Shown one piece after another: positions 34,587-43,854 of a DNA stretch of 64,000 bases (within the stretch, counting starts at the first letter, position 1; every line of letters begins with the position of its first letter). This DNA comes from JANNWF01 sp038205755. Its GTDB lineage: Bacteria > Pseudomonadota > Gammaproteobacteria > Xanthomonadales > Xanthomonadaceae. Position numbers and translations under genes: made by a program. Below the pieces are notes generated by a model. The model saw only the letters and a list, made by a program, of their open reading frames with translations. It had not been told where the DNA came from and made no database searches. The DNA lies in assembly GCA_038205755.1 (NCBI GenBank), contig JBBRBN010000002.1, forward strand, positions 28,493 through 92,492, read 5' to 3'.

Positions 34587-36119
34587 GTGACCCGCCCCAA
34601 GCCTGTCCTTCTGCTGATCCTTGACGGCTGGGGCCATCGCGAAGACGCGCCCGACAATGCGATCAGCTGCGCTGCGGCGCCCAACTGGCGAGCCCTGCTG
34701 GCGACGCACCCGCATACCCTGATCCACACCTCGGGCCTGCACGTTGGCCTGCCGCACGGACAGATGGGCAACTCCGAGGTCGGTCACATGAATCTGGGCG
34801 CAGGTCGGGTGGTCTATCAGGAGTTGACCCGGATCGACAAAGCCATCGCCGACGGCGATTTTTTCAGCAACCCTGAGCTGCTGGCGGCGTGCGATGCGGT
34901 GTGCGCCAGTGGCGGCACCCTGCACCTGCTGGGGCTGCTGTCTGCAGGCGGCGTGCACAGCCATGAGGCGCACATCTTCGCCATGCTCGAGCTGGCACGA
35001 CGGCGGGGTGTGCCAACGCTCGCCGTGCATGCGTTTCTGGATGGACGTGACACGCCGCCACGTTCGGCCCAGGCCAGTCTGACCGCGCTGGCCCGGCGCT
35101 GTGCGGCGATTCCGGGTGCGCACATTCGTTCCGTCTGCGGCCGCTACTACGCCATGGATCGCGACAATCGCTGGGAGCGTGTGGCGCAGGCCTGGACGAC
35201 GCTCGCTCACGCTGACGGCGCGCAGCGTGCCGCCGACGCTGATGCGGCGCTGGCGGCGGCCTACGCGCGCGGCGAGAACGACGAGTTTGTCCTGCCGACG
35301 GTGCTTGCTGGCGCCCAGCCGATGGCCGACGGCGACGCCGTGGTGTTCATGAATTTCCGCGCCGACCGTGCGCGCGAACTCACTGCATGCTTCGTGCAGC
35401 CGGACTTCGCTGGCTTTGATCGCGGTCGGGTTCCGACGCTGGCCCGCTTTGTCTGCCTGACCGAATATTCCTCCGAATTGTCGGCGCGGGTGGCCTTTCC
35501 GCCCAGCACCCTGCGCAACACGCTGCCCGAGGTGATCGCGGCCAGTGGGCTGACCCAGTTGCGAATCGCCGAAACTGAAAAATACGCCCACGTGACGTTT
35601 TTCTTCAGCGGTGGCGCAGAGATCCCGCTGCCCGGTGAGGATCGCATCCTGGTGCCATCACCCAACGTGGCCACCTATGACCTGCAGCCGGAGATGAGCT
35701 GTCCGGAGCTGACCGCGCGGCTGGTGGATGACATCCGCGCCCAGCGCCACGATCTGATCGTGTGCAACATCGCCAACCCGGACATGGTGGGCCACACTGG
35801 CATCCTCGAAGCGGCAGTGCAGGCGGTGGAAGCGGTTGACCGGGCAATCGGTGAAATCGCGCAGGCGCTTGCCGAGGTCGGCGGTGAAATGCTGTTGACC
35901 GCAGACCACGGCAACCTGGAGCAGATGCGCGATCCCGTCAGCGGTCAGCCGCACACCGCGCACACCAATGGCCCGGTGCCGCTGGTTTACGTCGGCCGAT
36001 CGGCGCGACTTCGGCCGGGCGGCGCGCTGCAGGATGTGGCGCCAACGCTGCTCGCGCTGCTCGGTTTGCGGCAGCCACAGGAGATGACCGGGCGCTCGCT
36101 GGTGGAGTTCCTGCAGTGA
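34587..36119 (+). CDS. gpmI: 2,3-bisphosphoglycerate-independent phosphoglycerate mutase
   Basis: A 510-residue Mn2+-dependent phosphoglycerate mutase of the alkaline phosphatase superfamily. Visible are the first metal site LILDGWGH, nucleophile Ser63 in MGNSEVGHMNLGAGR, RVAF/REL block FMNFRADRARELT, and LTADHGN and GHTG metal sites near the C-terminus. It interconverts 3- and 2-phosphoglycerate in glycolysis. The start codon is GTG 34587 after CCGGAG. Repeat copy E ends 33 bp upstream, so its promoter must lie in or across that element. envC and ctpA follow in the usual order. Confidence 0.96.
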   Translation: MTRPKPVLLLILDGWGHREDAPDNAISCAAAPNWRALLATHPHTLIHTSGLHVGLPHGQMGNSEVGHMNLGAGRVVYQELTRIDKAIADGDFFSNPELLAACDAVCASGGTLHLLGLLSAGGVHSHEAHIFAMLELARRRGVPTLAVHAFLDGRDTPPRSAQASLTALARRCAAIPGAHIRSVCGRYYAMDRDNRWERVAQAWTTLAHADGAQRAADADAALAAAYARGENDEFVLPTVLAGAQPMADGDAVVFMNFRADRARELTACFVQPDFAGFDRGRVPTLARFVCLTEYSSELSARVAFPPSTLRNTLPEVIAASGLTQLRIAETEKYAHVTFFFSGGAEIPLPGEDRILVPSPNVATYDLQPEMSCPELTARLVDDIRAQRHDLIVCNIANPDMVGHTGILEAAVQAVEAVDRAIGEIAQALAEVGGEMLLTADHGNLEQMRDPVSGQPHTAHTNGPVPLVYVGRSARLRPGGALQDVAPTLLALLGLRQPQEMTGRSLVEFLQ

Positions 36120-36168
36120 CAGCTATGGTGCCAATCGCCGATCACCCGCACTGGCGTCGCGTCGTTCT

Positions 36169-37374
36169 GTGAGCGTAACCCGGGTGCGCCTCCAGGCGCT
36201 GCAATGGCAGGTGACGATGGGATTCCTGCTGGGCGCAGTGTTGCTGCTCTGCAGTGGCCTCGCCAACGCGCAGGACGCGACGCCGCAGCGCGAGGCCGAG
36301 CAGCGCAATGCGCAGGCGCAGCTTGATGCGCTGCGCAAGGACATTGCCTCGTTGGCGCAGCAGCAGGAGGCACTGGTCGGCGAGCGTGACGGCGCCGCGC
36401 GCGAGCTGCGCGACGCGGATCGGCGCATCTCCGAAGCCAGTTCAGCACTGCGCACGCTGGATGCGGATCTGGCCGCCCAGGTGACTCAGCTGGCCCTGCT
36501 TGAGGGTGATGAAGCGGCCCTCGCCACCCGCCTTGAGGCGCAGCGCGGGTCGCTTGCGCAGCTGCTGCGCGCGCTGCACGCGCAGGGGCGACACGCGCCG
36601 CTGAAACTGCTGCTGGCGCAGGATCGGGTCGAGGCGCTGGGACGGACGCTGGGCTATCTGGGCTACTTCCGCCGGGCCCGGGTGGCTCGTATCGAGGGAT
36701 TGCTGGCCGATCTGGCGGCGCTGTCCGAGGCGCGCGCTGCCGTGCGGACGCAGCAAACCGCGCTCGCGAGTGCGCGGGTTGCGCAGGAATCGGCATTGGC
36801 GCAGCTCGACACGGAGCGGATCGCCAGGCGTGCCTTGCTGGACGACATCGAGAAGCGCTTTCGCAGCAGTCGCTCGCGCCTCGAAGCGCTTGGCCGCGAT
36901 GAGGCGGCGCTGCTGGCGCTGATCACACGGCTGCGGGACATCTTCGGCGATATTCCTCGGCAGCTGGAAGCAGCCGAGCCGTTTGCCAGCCTGGCGGGGC
37001 GGCTGCCTTGGCCACTGGCGGGCAAGCTGCGTACCGGATTCGGCCGCGATCTGGGTGACGGCCGGCACAGCAGCGGCTGGCTGATTGACGCCCAAGCCGG
37101 CGCCGACGTACGCGCGGTTGCTCATGGGCGGGTGGCGTTCTCGGACTGGCTGAAGGGCTTCGGGCTGATCGCCATCATCGATCACGGCGACGGCTACATG
37201 AGTCTGTACGCGAGTACCGATGCGCTGCTGCGCGCCGCGGGAGACTGGGTGGAAGCCGGTGAGGTGATTGCGCTGGCCGGTTCTTCAGGTGGCCAGGCGG
37301 CGCCCGGGGTCTACTTCGAGCTGCGCCGCAACGGTAAACCGGTCGATCCCGCCCGTTGGCTGCTCCGCCAGTAG
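36169..37374 (+). CDS. EnvC-like murein hydrolase activator
   Basis: A 401-residue exported protein with an N-terminal signal segment (MGFLLGAVLLLCSGLANAQ) and a long coiled coil (~40-260). The C-terminal domain is LytM/M23-like. Like EnvC, the LytM domain is degenerate: ligand positions read HSSGWLID and GVYFELR instead of HxGxD and LHFEIR. It should therefore activate amidases rather than cut peptidoglycan. It acts in the periplasm during cell separation. GTG 36169 starts the frame, but a GTG or ATG nearer the signal peptide is possible. Confidence 0.88.
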   Translation: MSVTRVRLQALQWQVTMGFLLGAVLLLCSGLANAQDATPQREAEQRNAQAQLDALRKDIASLAQQQEALVGERDGAARELRDADRRISEASSALRTLDADLAAQVTQLALLEGDEAALATRLEAQRGSLAQLLRALHAQGRHAPLKLLLAQDRVEALGRTLGYLGYFRRARVARIEGLLADLAALSEARAAVRTQQTALASARVAQESALAQLDTERIARRALLDDIEKRFRSSRSRLEALGRDEAALLALITRLRDIFGDIPRQLEAAEPFASLAGRLPWPLAGKLRTGFGRDLGDGRHSSGWLIDAQAGADVRAVAHGRVAFSDWLKGFGLIAIIDHGDGYMSLYASTDALLRAAGDWVEAGEVIALAGSSGGQAAPGVYFELRRNGKPVDPARWLLRQ

Positions 37375-37426
37375 CCCAGCGCTGCGCCATTCGGCCAGGT
37401 CACAGCGCGCAGGCACTGGCAAACCC

Positions 37427-37441
37427 TATAATTCCCCGATG
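37427..37441 (+). promoter_or_regulatory. TATAAT box abutting the ctpA-like start codon
   Basis: A perfect TATAAT hexamer (37427-37432) ends six bases before the ATG at 37439. If used as a -10 box, transcription would begin at or within one base of the ATG, giving a leaderless message. No good -35 hexamer is seen 17 bp upstream. The gene could instead be read through from envC. Confidence 0.4.
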
Positions 37442-38749
37442 CGCATACCCCCGCTTGGCCTGATCCTCCTGTTCGCGATGACGACCATCGCATCGGCGCA
37501 AGAGCCCCTGGTTGCGCCAGACCCCAACGCCGATGTCGCCGCCGAGGCCGCCAGTGAACCAGTCAGCATCGAGGAGATCCGCCGCTTCGTGGCGGTCTTC
37601 CGGGCGGTGAAGCAGGCCTACGTCGACCCGGTCGATGACGCGACGCTGATGCAGTCGGCGATTCGCGGTCTGCTCGCCGACCTCGATCCGCATAGTGGCT
37701 ATCTGGATGAAGACGCCAGTCGCGATCTCACCGATCTCAGCCGCGGCGCTTACGACGGGCTCGGCCTGGAGGTCGTGCAGCGGCCAGACCGCACCCTGAT
37801 GGTGGTCGCGCCGATCGACGAGACACCGGCCGCGCGGGCCGGCATCCGTCCTGGCGACATCATTGCCGAGATCGACGACCAGCCGGTAACCGCAAGCAAC
37901 GTCGACGCCGCAGTGGAGTCGCTGCGCGGTGAGCCCGGCAGCGAAATTCGCCTGCTGATCGTTCGCGAGGGTGAGTCGGCCCCGCTCAAGCTGACTCTGG
38001 TGCGCGAAACCATCCGGGTTGGCAGCGTCCGCAGCAAGATGCTTGCGCCCGGGTTCGGATACCTTCGGATCAGTCATTTCCAGAGCGATACGGGTCGCGA
38101 GACGGCCACCAAGCTGGCGGCCATCAACCCCAAGGAGACCCCCCTGAAGGGACTGGTGCTGGATCTGCGCAGCAATCCCGGCGGTCTGCTCAATTCGGCC
38201 ATCGAAGCGGCCGACGTCTTTCTTGATGGCGGCGCCATCGTCTCGACCCGCGGCCGACTGCCGTACGCCAACAGCGCATTCCGCGCCAAGCGCGGCGATG
38301 CCTTGAAGGGTGCGCCGATCGTCGTGCTGGCCGACAGCGGCACGGCTTCCGCCGCCGAGGTGCTGGCCGGCGCGCTGCAGGACCAGAAGCGGGCGCTGAT
38401 CATGGGCAGCCCCAGCTTCGGCAAAGGATCAGTGCAGACGGTGTTGCCGCTCGACAACGGCGATGCGCTCAAGCTGACCACGGCGCGCTACTACACGCCG
38501 AGTGATCGGTCCATCCAGGCCAGCGGATTGATTCCGGATATCGAGGTGGCCGACGATCTGGCACCGCGCGCCGCTGGCGTCAGCCGGACGCCGGAGCTGC
38601 GCGAGCGGGACCTGCCGGGTCACCTTACGTCCGGAGAAGCGCCTGCGGCGGCGCCCGTCGCGACCGGCGATGCACCAATCGATGATTTCGTCGTTCGTGA
38701 GGCGCTCATACTGCTTAAGGGCCTGGCGCTTTTCAGCGGGAAAAAGTAG
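37439..38749 (+). CDS. S41-family carboxyl-terminal processing peptidase (CtpA-like)
   Basis: A 436-residue periplasmic serine protease. A signal peptide (MRIPPLGLILLFAMTTIASA) is followed by an N-terminal helical region, a PDZ domain (~95-175: GLGLEVV...ARAGIRPGDIIAEIDDQPV) and the S41 core. Catalytic Ser304 lies in SGTASAAE and Lys329 in FGKGSVQ. CtpA/Prc enzymes degrade or trim periplasmic proteins, including peptidoglycan hydrolases, which suits the neighbouring EnvC-like activator. The ATG at 37439 is set by the signal peptide; no ribosome-binding site is evident before it. Confidence 0.93.
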   Translation: MRIPPLGLILLFAMTTIASAQEPLVAPDPNADVAAEAASEPVSIEEIRRFVAVFRAVKQAYVDPVDDATLMQSAIRGLLADLDPHSGYLDEDASRDLTDLSRGAYDGLGLEVVQRPDRTLMVVAPIDETPAARAGIRPGDIIAEIDDQPVTASNVDAAVESLRGEPGSEIRLLIVREGESAPLKLTLVRETIRVGSVRSKMLAPGFGYLRISHFQSDTGRETATKLAAINPKETPLKGLVLDLRSNPGGLLNSAIEAADVFLDGGAIVSTRGRLPYANSAFRAKRGDALKGAPIVVLADSGTASAAEVLAGALQDQKRALIMGSPSFGKGSVQTVLPLDNGDALKLTTARYYTPSDRSIQASGLIPDIEVADDLAPRAAGVSRTPELRERDLPGHLTSGEAPAAAPVATGDAPIDDFVVREALILLKGLALFSGKK

Positions 38750-38834
38750 CCGCAACCGCTGGCGCGGCGACTGCCAGCCCGTACCCGGCGGGTGGTCGAC
38801 CCGGAGCAGCGGGCCTGATCGACCCTGCCACAGC

Positions 38835-39638
38835 TCAGGACGTCCGGCCGCTGTCCATCGGCGATGCGCCGTAAAACTGCTGCAGTTCGGCGGCTACCGC
38901 CGGCATCGCTTCGCGCAGCTGCTGCGGCGCCGAGAAGTGATATTCGCTGACCACGGCAAAGAACTCGTCGGGCGACTCGGCCGCGTATGCATCAATGCTG
39001 GTCGCCAGCGGCTGATCGCTGGCACCGTCCTGAGCCTCCAGCTGGTCGCGCTGTCGACGCAGCGCCTCATACGCGGACTGGAATACATCGATCCAGCGCT
39101 GCCGGCGCGCGGCAGGCAGCGGCGGAACGCCGTCAATGCTGCCATCCAGCGCATCGAGCTTGTGGGCGATCTCGTGGATCAGCACGTTGCAACCCAGTCC
39201 CGGCTGCTCCAGGTCAGCACGAACGTCGGCCCAGGAGACCACCACCGGGCCACGGTCCCAGGCCTCGCCCGCCAGCGCGTCGTCCCACTCGTCCATCACC
39301 CCGGTGCTGTCGTCGAGCTGTTCGCGCCGCACCCGGAACTGGCCCGGATAGACGATCAACTCGGTCCAGCCGTCGAGCCAGTCGAACCCGAGCTGGAGCA
39401 CCGGAATGCAGGAAATCAGCGCAAGCGTCAGGCGCCGGTTGTCGTCGAGCACCAGACCGGCGGCAGGGCTGATACTTTTTTGCTGCATGAATCGGCCGGC
39501 CAGCCCGCGCAGGCGCAAGCGGTCGGGCTCGGGCAGGCGTCGCAGCATCTCGACCCGACGCAGCGCTCGGCGCCAACGCTGGTCCACGATGGGGGTGACG
39601 GAGGCAGCGCCGCGCAGTGAGTTGAACCAGGATCGCAT
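38835..39638 (-). CDS. mtfA: MtfA-family zinc peptidase
   Basis: A 267-residue M90-family metallopeptidase. The zinc motif is LIHEIAHKLDALDG, and the third-ligand region is ESPDEFFAVVSEYHF. The preceding LIVYPGQF and VLSW-type blocks fit the family. In E. coli MtfA binds the Mlc repressor and thereby influences sugar-PTS expression; whether Mlc exists here is unknown. The ATG at 38838-side start is taken as 39638 (MRSWFNSLRG), because the longer frame adds a non-conserved leader. It converges on the ctpA-like gene. Confidence 0.9.
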   Translation of the reverse strand: MRSWFNSLRGAASVTPIVDQRWRRALRRVEMLRRLPEPDRLRLRGLAGRFMQQKSISPAAGLVLDDNRRLTLALISCIPVLQLGFDWLDGWTELIVYPGQFRVRREQLDDSTGVMDEWDDALAGEAWDRGPVVVSWADVRADLEQPGLGCNVLIHEIAHKLDALDGSIDGVPPLPAARRQRWIDVFQSAYEALRRQRDQLEAQDGASDQPLATSIDAYAAESPDEFFAVVSEYHFSAPQQLREAMPAVAAELQQFYGASPMDSGRTS

Positions 39639-39842
39639 CGGACTACTCTGCGAGAGCGGGCGGCGGCAAACAAGCGTTACCCGGATGCAGGTGCGGGGAG
39701 CCGGAGCCAAGCGGGCAGGGGAGCGGCGCCGAGTGTTGTGAGGACTGCCCCGAGCCCCTGCCCGCGCGCCCTGATCGCAGACTCTGAGCGCGCCAGCGGT
39801 GAAAGGTTCCGCAGCACCGCTGCCCGAGGTGCGACGTCGAGG

Positions 39843-40103
39843 CTACTTGAACATGCCCGGCAGATAGCGATGCCAGCGAGCGCGCGGTGCCGGCGCGCTG
39901 TCCGAACGAGCCGTCGGCGCCGACAGCCGTTCGGGTGCCGGTTCAGCGGCGGGCTGCGGCGTGCCGGATACGGCGTCGGCAGCCGGCGCGGTCGCCACGT
40001 CCTCGTCGCTGGCCTCCACGCTGCAGGTGGCCATGGACGGCAGTGAAAGCAGCAGCCCGCCAGCAATCAGCAAACCGCAGACGGGGGTCACCCAGCTCGA
40101 CAT
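39843..40103 (-). CDS. Small exported hypothetical protein
   Basis: An 86-residue protein with an N-terminal hydrophobic segment (VTPVCGLLIAGGLLLSLPS) followed by a Pro/Ala/Glu-rich low-complexity tail ending in ARWHRYLPGMF. Two ATGs lie close together; GAGGG sits directly against the upstream one (40109) but six bases from 40103, so 40103 is the likelier start. The hydrophobic segment could be a signal peptide or an anchor. I do not recognise the family, and it may be lineage-specific. Confidence 0.5.
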   Translation of the reverse strand: MSSWVTPVCGLLIAGGLLLSLPSMATCSVEASDEDVATAPAADAVSGTPQPAAEPAPERLSAPTARSDSAPAPRARWHRYLPGMFK

Positions 40104-40311
40104 GGTCATCCCTCGATGGCGGAGATCGCGAGCGACCCGGCAACCATGCCGAGCCGCATACCGGTCAGTTAGGACCTCAGTTTACCGGCATGCCGGGGGA
40201 GGGCGGCGTGACGCCACCTCGGCCCGGCGCTACCTGCGGTCGCTTGATCGCAATGCAGCTCGCGCTGCGCTGCAGCAATGGTTGAGCGCATTGCTCTGGC
40301 AGACTTCGGCG

Positions 40312-42147
40312 ATGGTCGCCGTTCTCCGTCCCCGTTTTTTGCATGCCGAGCTGCGCATCACAGCGCCGGCGTTGCGCCGCGCCCTGATCGCCGGCATGCG
40401 TCGGGTAATTTCGCGCCGCGACCTGCTGAACAGGATCAACGTGTTTCCGGTTCCGGACGGCGACACCGGCAGCAATCTCGCTTTCACCCTGTCGGGGGTT
40501 CTGAACGGCAGCCTCAGCCGGCGCTCGTGCTCCAGCGGCGACCTGCTGCGCGGCGTGGCGGACGATGCAATCGACGGCGCGCGCGGCAACTCGGGTGCCA
40601 TCCTGGCCCAGTTTTTACACGGCGTCAGCGAGGTGGTGGGTGAGCAGCGGGTGCTGACGCCGCAGTGCATCGCGGCGGCTGCCCGGGCCGGCGCCGAGCA
40701 GGCGCATGGCGCGCTCGCCGAGCCGCTCGAAGGCACCATCCTCAGCGTGATCCGGGCATTCGCCGACGCCCTGAGCAGTTCGTTGGGCTCCGCCCGCTGC
40801 GATTTGCGCGGCTGGTTCGGTGCAGCGCTGCTGCAGTCCCGGAAGGCGCTGGCCAATACGCCCAATCAGCTCGCGGTGCTGCGTCAGGCGGGCGTGGTCG
40901 ATGCCGGCGGCCAGGGATTTGTCGACCTGCTCGAGGGCATTGACGAGTTCATCGCCCGCGGCGGCCCGGTTGGCAGCCTCGAAGCGATCATCGCGGCTGA
41001 CGACGATCCGTTTGCCGGGGAGCACTGGCATGACGAGGCCGACGCTGGGCGGCCATGGTGCAGCGAGTGTCTGATCCAGCCGCTGGCCGCATCCGATGGC
41101 ATTGCCCGTCAGGTGCTGCATTCCGCCCTGGCCACGCTCGGAGCGACCAGCGTCGTGGTGGCAGGCGGTGCGAGCCGGATGCGCGTGCACGCCCACGTTG
41201 CCGACCCCTCGCGCTTGTTTGAAGTGCTGAGCCATTTCGGCCAGGTGAGCGCCCGCAAGGCCGACGACATGCGCGTGCAGCACCGCACCGCCAGCAGCCA
41301 GCGGGCGGTTGGTGTGATTACCGACAGCGGTGCCGACCTGCCGCGAGAAATCGCTGAGCGACTGGGCGTCCACATGGTGCCGGTGCGGGTCAGCTTTGGC
41401 AGCGAGGATTTTCTCGACAAGGTTTCACTCAGTCCTGCCGAGTTCTACCGCAGGCTCAGATCCAGCGACGTGTTGCCGCTGACCTCGCAGCCACCGCCGG
41501 GCGACTTCCGCAGGCAGTTCGAGTTTCTGCTCAGCCACCACACCGAGGCGGTGTATGTGGGAATCTCGCGGGCGCTAAGTGGCACGCTGCAGTCAGGAGA
41601 GGCCGCGGCGACACGGCTTGACAGCAACCGCATGCACGTCATCGACAGCGGTCAGGCCTCGTGCGGCCTCGGCCTGCTCGCAATCGCCGCGGCCGAGGCG
41701 GCGGAGCGCGGCCTCGACGCCGCGGCCATTCGTGCCGAGGTGGAGCGCCTTCGGCCGCTTACGCATACCTTTGCGGCCACTCGGGACGTCAGCTTTGCGG
41801 TGCGCGGCGGACGCATTCCCGGCTGGGTCCTGCCGGTCGCCAGCACGCTGCGACTGACCGCCATTGCGCAGATGCAGCCCAGCGGCAAGCTGGGCGTGCG
41901 CGGCGCGCTGTTTGGTCGCGGCAACGTGCCGCGTCGGCTGGCGGATCATGTTGCGCGACGCGTCGACAGAAATAAGCGTTGGCGGCTGCTGGTCGGCCAC
42001 TGCGACTGCGCCACCGACGGCGAAATCCTGCTTGCCGCGCTGCAGCAGCAGCTGAATTGCCGTGATGCCTGGCTGGTCGAGGCCGGACCCGCCATCGGCG
42101 CACATGCCGGTCCGGGTGCCTTGGTGGTGTCAGTGCAGGCGGAGTAG
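40312..42147 (+). CDS. DAK2-DegV fusion protein (FakA-FakB-like)
   Basis: A 611-residue fusion. Residues ~10-200 form a DAK2 kinase domain with the Mg-ATP motif LNRINVFPVPDGDTGSN and DGARGNSGAILAQFL. Residues ~220-325 resemble the FakA middle domain (WCSECLIQPL, MRVHAHVADP). Residues ~332-605 form a DegV/FakB fatty-acid-binding domain (VGVITDSGADLP, PLTSQPPPGDF, AVYVGISRALSGTLQS). In Gram-positive bacteria separate FakA and FakB phosphorylate exogenous fatty acids to acyl-phosphate. Here both activities could sit in one chain. The ATG at 40312 fits the kinase N-terminus. plsY, an acyl-phosphate user, lies 1.7 kb downstream. Confidence 0.85.
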   Translation: MVAVLRPRFLHAELRITAPALRRALIAGMRRVISRRDLLNRINVFPVPDGDTGSNLAFTLSGVLNGSLSRRSCSSGDLLRGVADDAIDGARGNSGAILAQFLHGVSEVVGEQRVLTPQCIAAAARAGAEQAHGALAEPLEGTILSVIRAFADALSSSLGSARCDLRGWFGAALLQSRKALANTPNQLAVLRQAGVVDAGGQGFVDLLEGIDEFIARGGPVGSLEAIIAADDDPFAGEHWHDEADAGRPWCSECLIQPLAASDGIARQVLHSALATLGATSVVVAGGASRMRVHAHVADPSRLFEVLSHFGQVSARKADDMRVQHRTASSQRAVGVITDSGADLPREIAERLGVHMVPVRVSFGSEDFLDKVSLSPAEFYRRLRSSDVLPLTSQPPPGDFRRQFEFLLSHHTEAVYVGISRALSGTLQSGEAAATRLDSNRMHVIDSGQASCGLGLLAIAAAEAAERGLDAAAIRAEVERLRPLTHTFAATRDVSFAVRGGRIPGWVLPVASTLRLTAIAQMQPSGKLGVRGALFGRGNVPRRLADHVARRVDRNKRWRLLVGHCDCATDGEILLAALQQQLNCRDAWLVEAGPAIGAHAGPGALVVSVQAE

Positions 42148-42350
42148 GGCGATGTCCCGATGCGTCGGCGTCAGTGCGTCTCGCAGTGCCGCGATGCGAT
42201 CCCAGTTCCGTGCACTAACGCACGCAGTGCGCGCTGACATTCAGCTAGCATTGCGACGCCTGTGGCAAGTAGGGGCGACCTGATCTCCACGACCACAGTT
42301 CAAGCCAACCCGCGCGGGCTGCAAGTCGGCGCCAACCAGGAAGACTGCTC

Positions 42351-43643
42351 ATGCTCCGATTTCTCGCGTTGATTGGGCTGCTCGGCGCACTGCAGCCGCT
42401 GGCTGCCGCCGAGCCCGATGCACGCTGGCCTGACTTTGGCGTCGAGGCCGGCGTCTCCGGCGCGACCATCCAGAGCGGCTCCAGTGAATATTTCCAGGGC
42501 TTCGAAGCGCCCTGCTTTGGCCCCCCGTACAGCCCTGCCGCCGGCGACGACTGGATTCGCTTCTTTTCCGAAGTGGTTCGGGTGCCTTCAGGCAGCGGCG
42601 GCATTGCTTCGCGCAGCGGACTGAATCACGCCGAGCTGCGACCGCCTCTGCCCGGTGCGCCGGCGGCGACCACTGGCGCGTTCACCCGCTTGGGCGGCTA
42701 CGCAAGCACGTTCGACGGCGGTTTCGTGGTCGAAGTCGATGTGTACCTGGACCTCGCTGATCCGCAGGTCCTGAGCGGGGTCAACGCGGATTACGGTTTC
42801 GATGTTGCCTCGGCGGTCAACACCCAGTCCGGCGGTCACAGGCGCGACTTCATCTTCCACACCGCCAGCAATACCGCCGGTCAGATCCTGGTCGGGTCCA
42901 GCAACAATAGCAATTTCGCAGTCCGTGGCAATCTCGCGAGCGGTCCGCACTTCGCTGTCGCCAGCAGCGGCTGGTATACCTTCCAATGGACCTATCGCGA
43001 CGCCGGCAACGGCACGCTGGCGGTCGATACCAACCTGCTTTCCTCAGGCGGCGCCACGCTGTGGACGCAGACCTTGAACAACCCTGCTGACGTCATTGCC
43101 ACGGAAATTGGCGGCAATCGCTATCTGTGGTTCCTGTTTCACGAAACTGATCGGTTGGCGATCGACAACAGCCGGATCAACAGTGGCATTGTGAGTGCGG
43201 CCTACGCGTCCAATCCAGCAGCGGGAAGCACGATCAATGCCGGTTCGGCCAACGTCGGTTCGGCGGCTGCCGGCGCGAGTCTGCAGATTCTGAGCCAGGG
43301 CACCCTGCGGCTGGAGATCTGCAGCTGCGCCATCAGCGGCGCGGCGGCCTCGGACTTCAGCATCACCGGCTGTCCCGCGCTGATCGAACCGGGCAGCAGC
43401 CAGAGCTTCGCGATCGGCTGCACGCCGACAGCGGCCGGGGTGCGAAGTGCAACCCTCAGCGTGGTCACCAACGACAGCGCCGGAGGCTCCACCTTCACCT
43501 ATCCGCTGAGCTGCACGGGTAGCGCCGTGGCGCCGCTACCGCCGCCGCCGCAGTTCGTTCCGACGCAGTCGCCTGGCGCAGGTTGGCTGCTGGCGGCGCT
43601 GGTAGCGCTGCTCGGGGCGGTCGTGGTGCGTCGCAGCCGCTGA
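42351..43643 (+). CDS. Secreted protein with IPTL-type C-terminal sorting signal
   Basis: A 430-residue exported protein. A signal peptide (MLRFLALIGLLGALQPLAAA) precedes a ~250-residue beta-rich domain with no clear name. Next is an immunoglobulin-like segment (~305-395: FSITGCPALIEPGSSQSFAIGCTPT, ATLSVVTND) typical of choice-of-anchor proteins. The C-terminus is VPTQSPGAGWLL, a hydrophobic helix and RRSR, which matches the tripartite layout of IPTL/PEP-CTERM sorting tags. It is probably a surface-displayed or released protein; ligand unknown. AGGAAG precedes the ATG. Confidence 0.7.
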   Translation: MLRFLALIGLLGALQPLAAAEPDARWPDFGVEAGVSGATIQSGSSEYFQGFEAPCFGPPYSPAAGDDWIRFFSEVVRVPSGSGGIASRSGLNHAELRPPLPGAPAATTGAFTRLGGYASTFDGGFVVEVDVYLDLADPQVLSGVNADYGFDVASAVNTQSGGHRRDFIFHTASNTAGQILVGSSNNSNFAVRGNLASGPHFAVASSGWYTFQWTYRDAGNGTLAVDTNLLSSGGATLWTQTLNNPADVIATEIGGNRYLWFLFHETDRLAIDNSRINSGIVSAAYASNPAAGSTINAGSANVGSAAAGASLQILSQGTLRLEICSCAISGAAASDFSITGCPALIEPGSSQSFAIGCTPTAAGVRSATLSVVTNDSAGGSTFTYPLSCTGSAVAPLPPPPQFVPTQSPGAGWLLAALVALLGAVVVRRSR

Positions 43644-43854
43644 TCAGTCGGGTCGTCACCGGCGTTGGCTGACACGGCGACGCTGGCGACTGGCCTGGGC
43701 GCGAGCAAACTGCTGGTCGCGAGCACGGCTTTGAGACCGCAGCGGCGGGACGCTCGCACCGGCGTGGGGCGGGTCCCGGCACTGCGCGAGCCCCAGCGGC
43801 GCTCGACGGCGGTTATTCTTTGCGCATCTCACGTTGCTGCGTCGTCTGCCGAAT

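Noticed and set aside
36169..37374. EnvC-like protein as an active M23 endopeptidase
   Set aside because: The zinc-ligand positions are replaced, as in E. coli EnvC, so an activator role is more likely.
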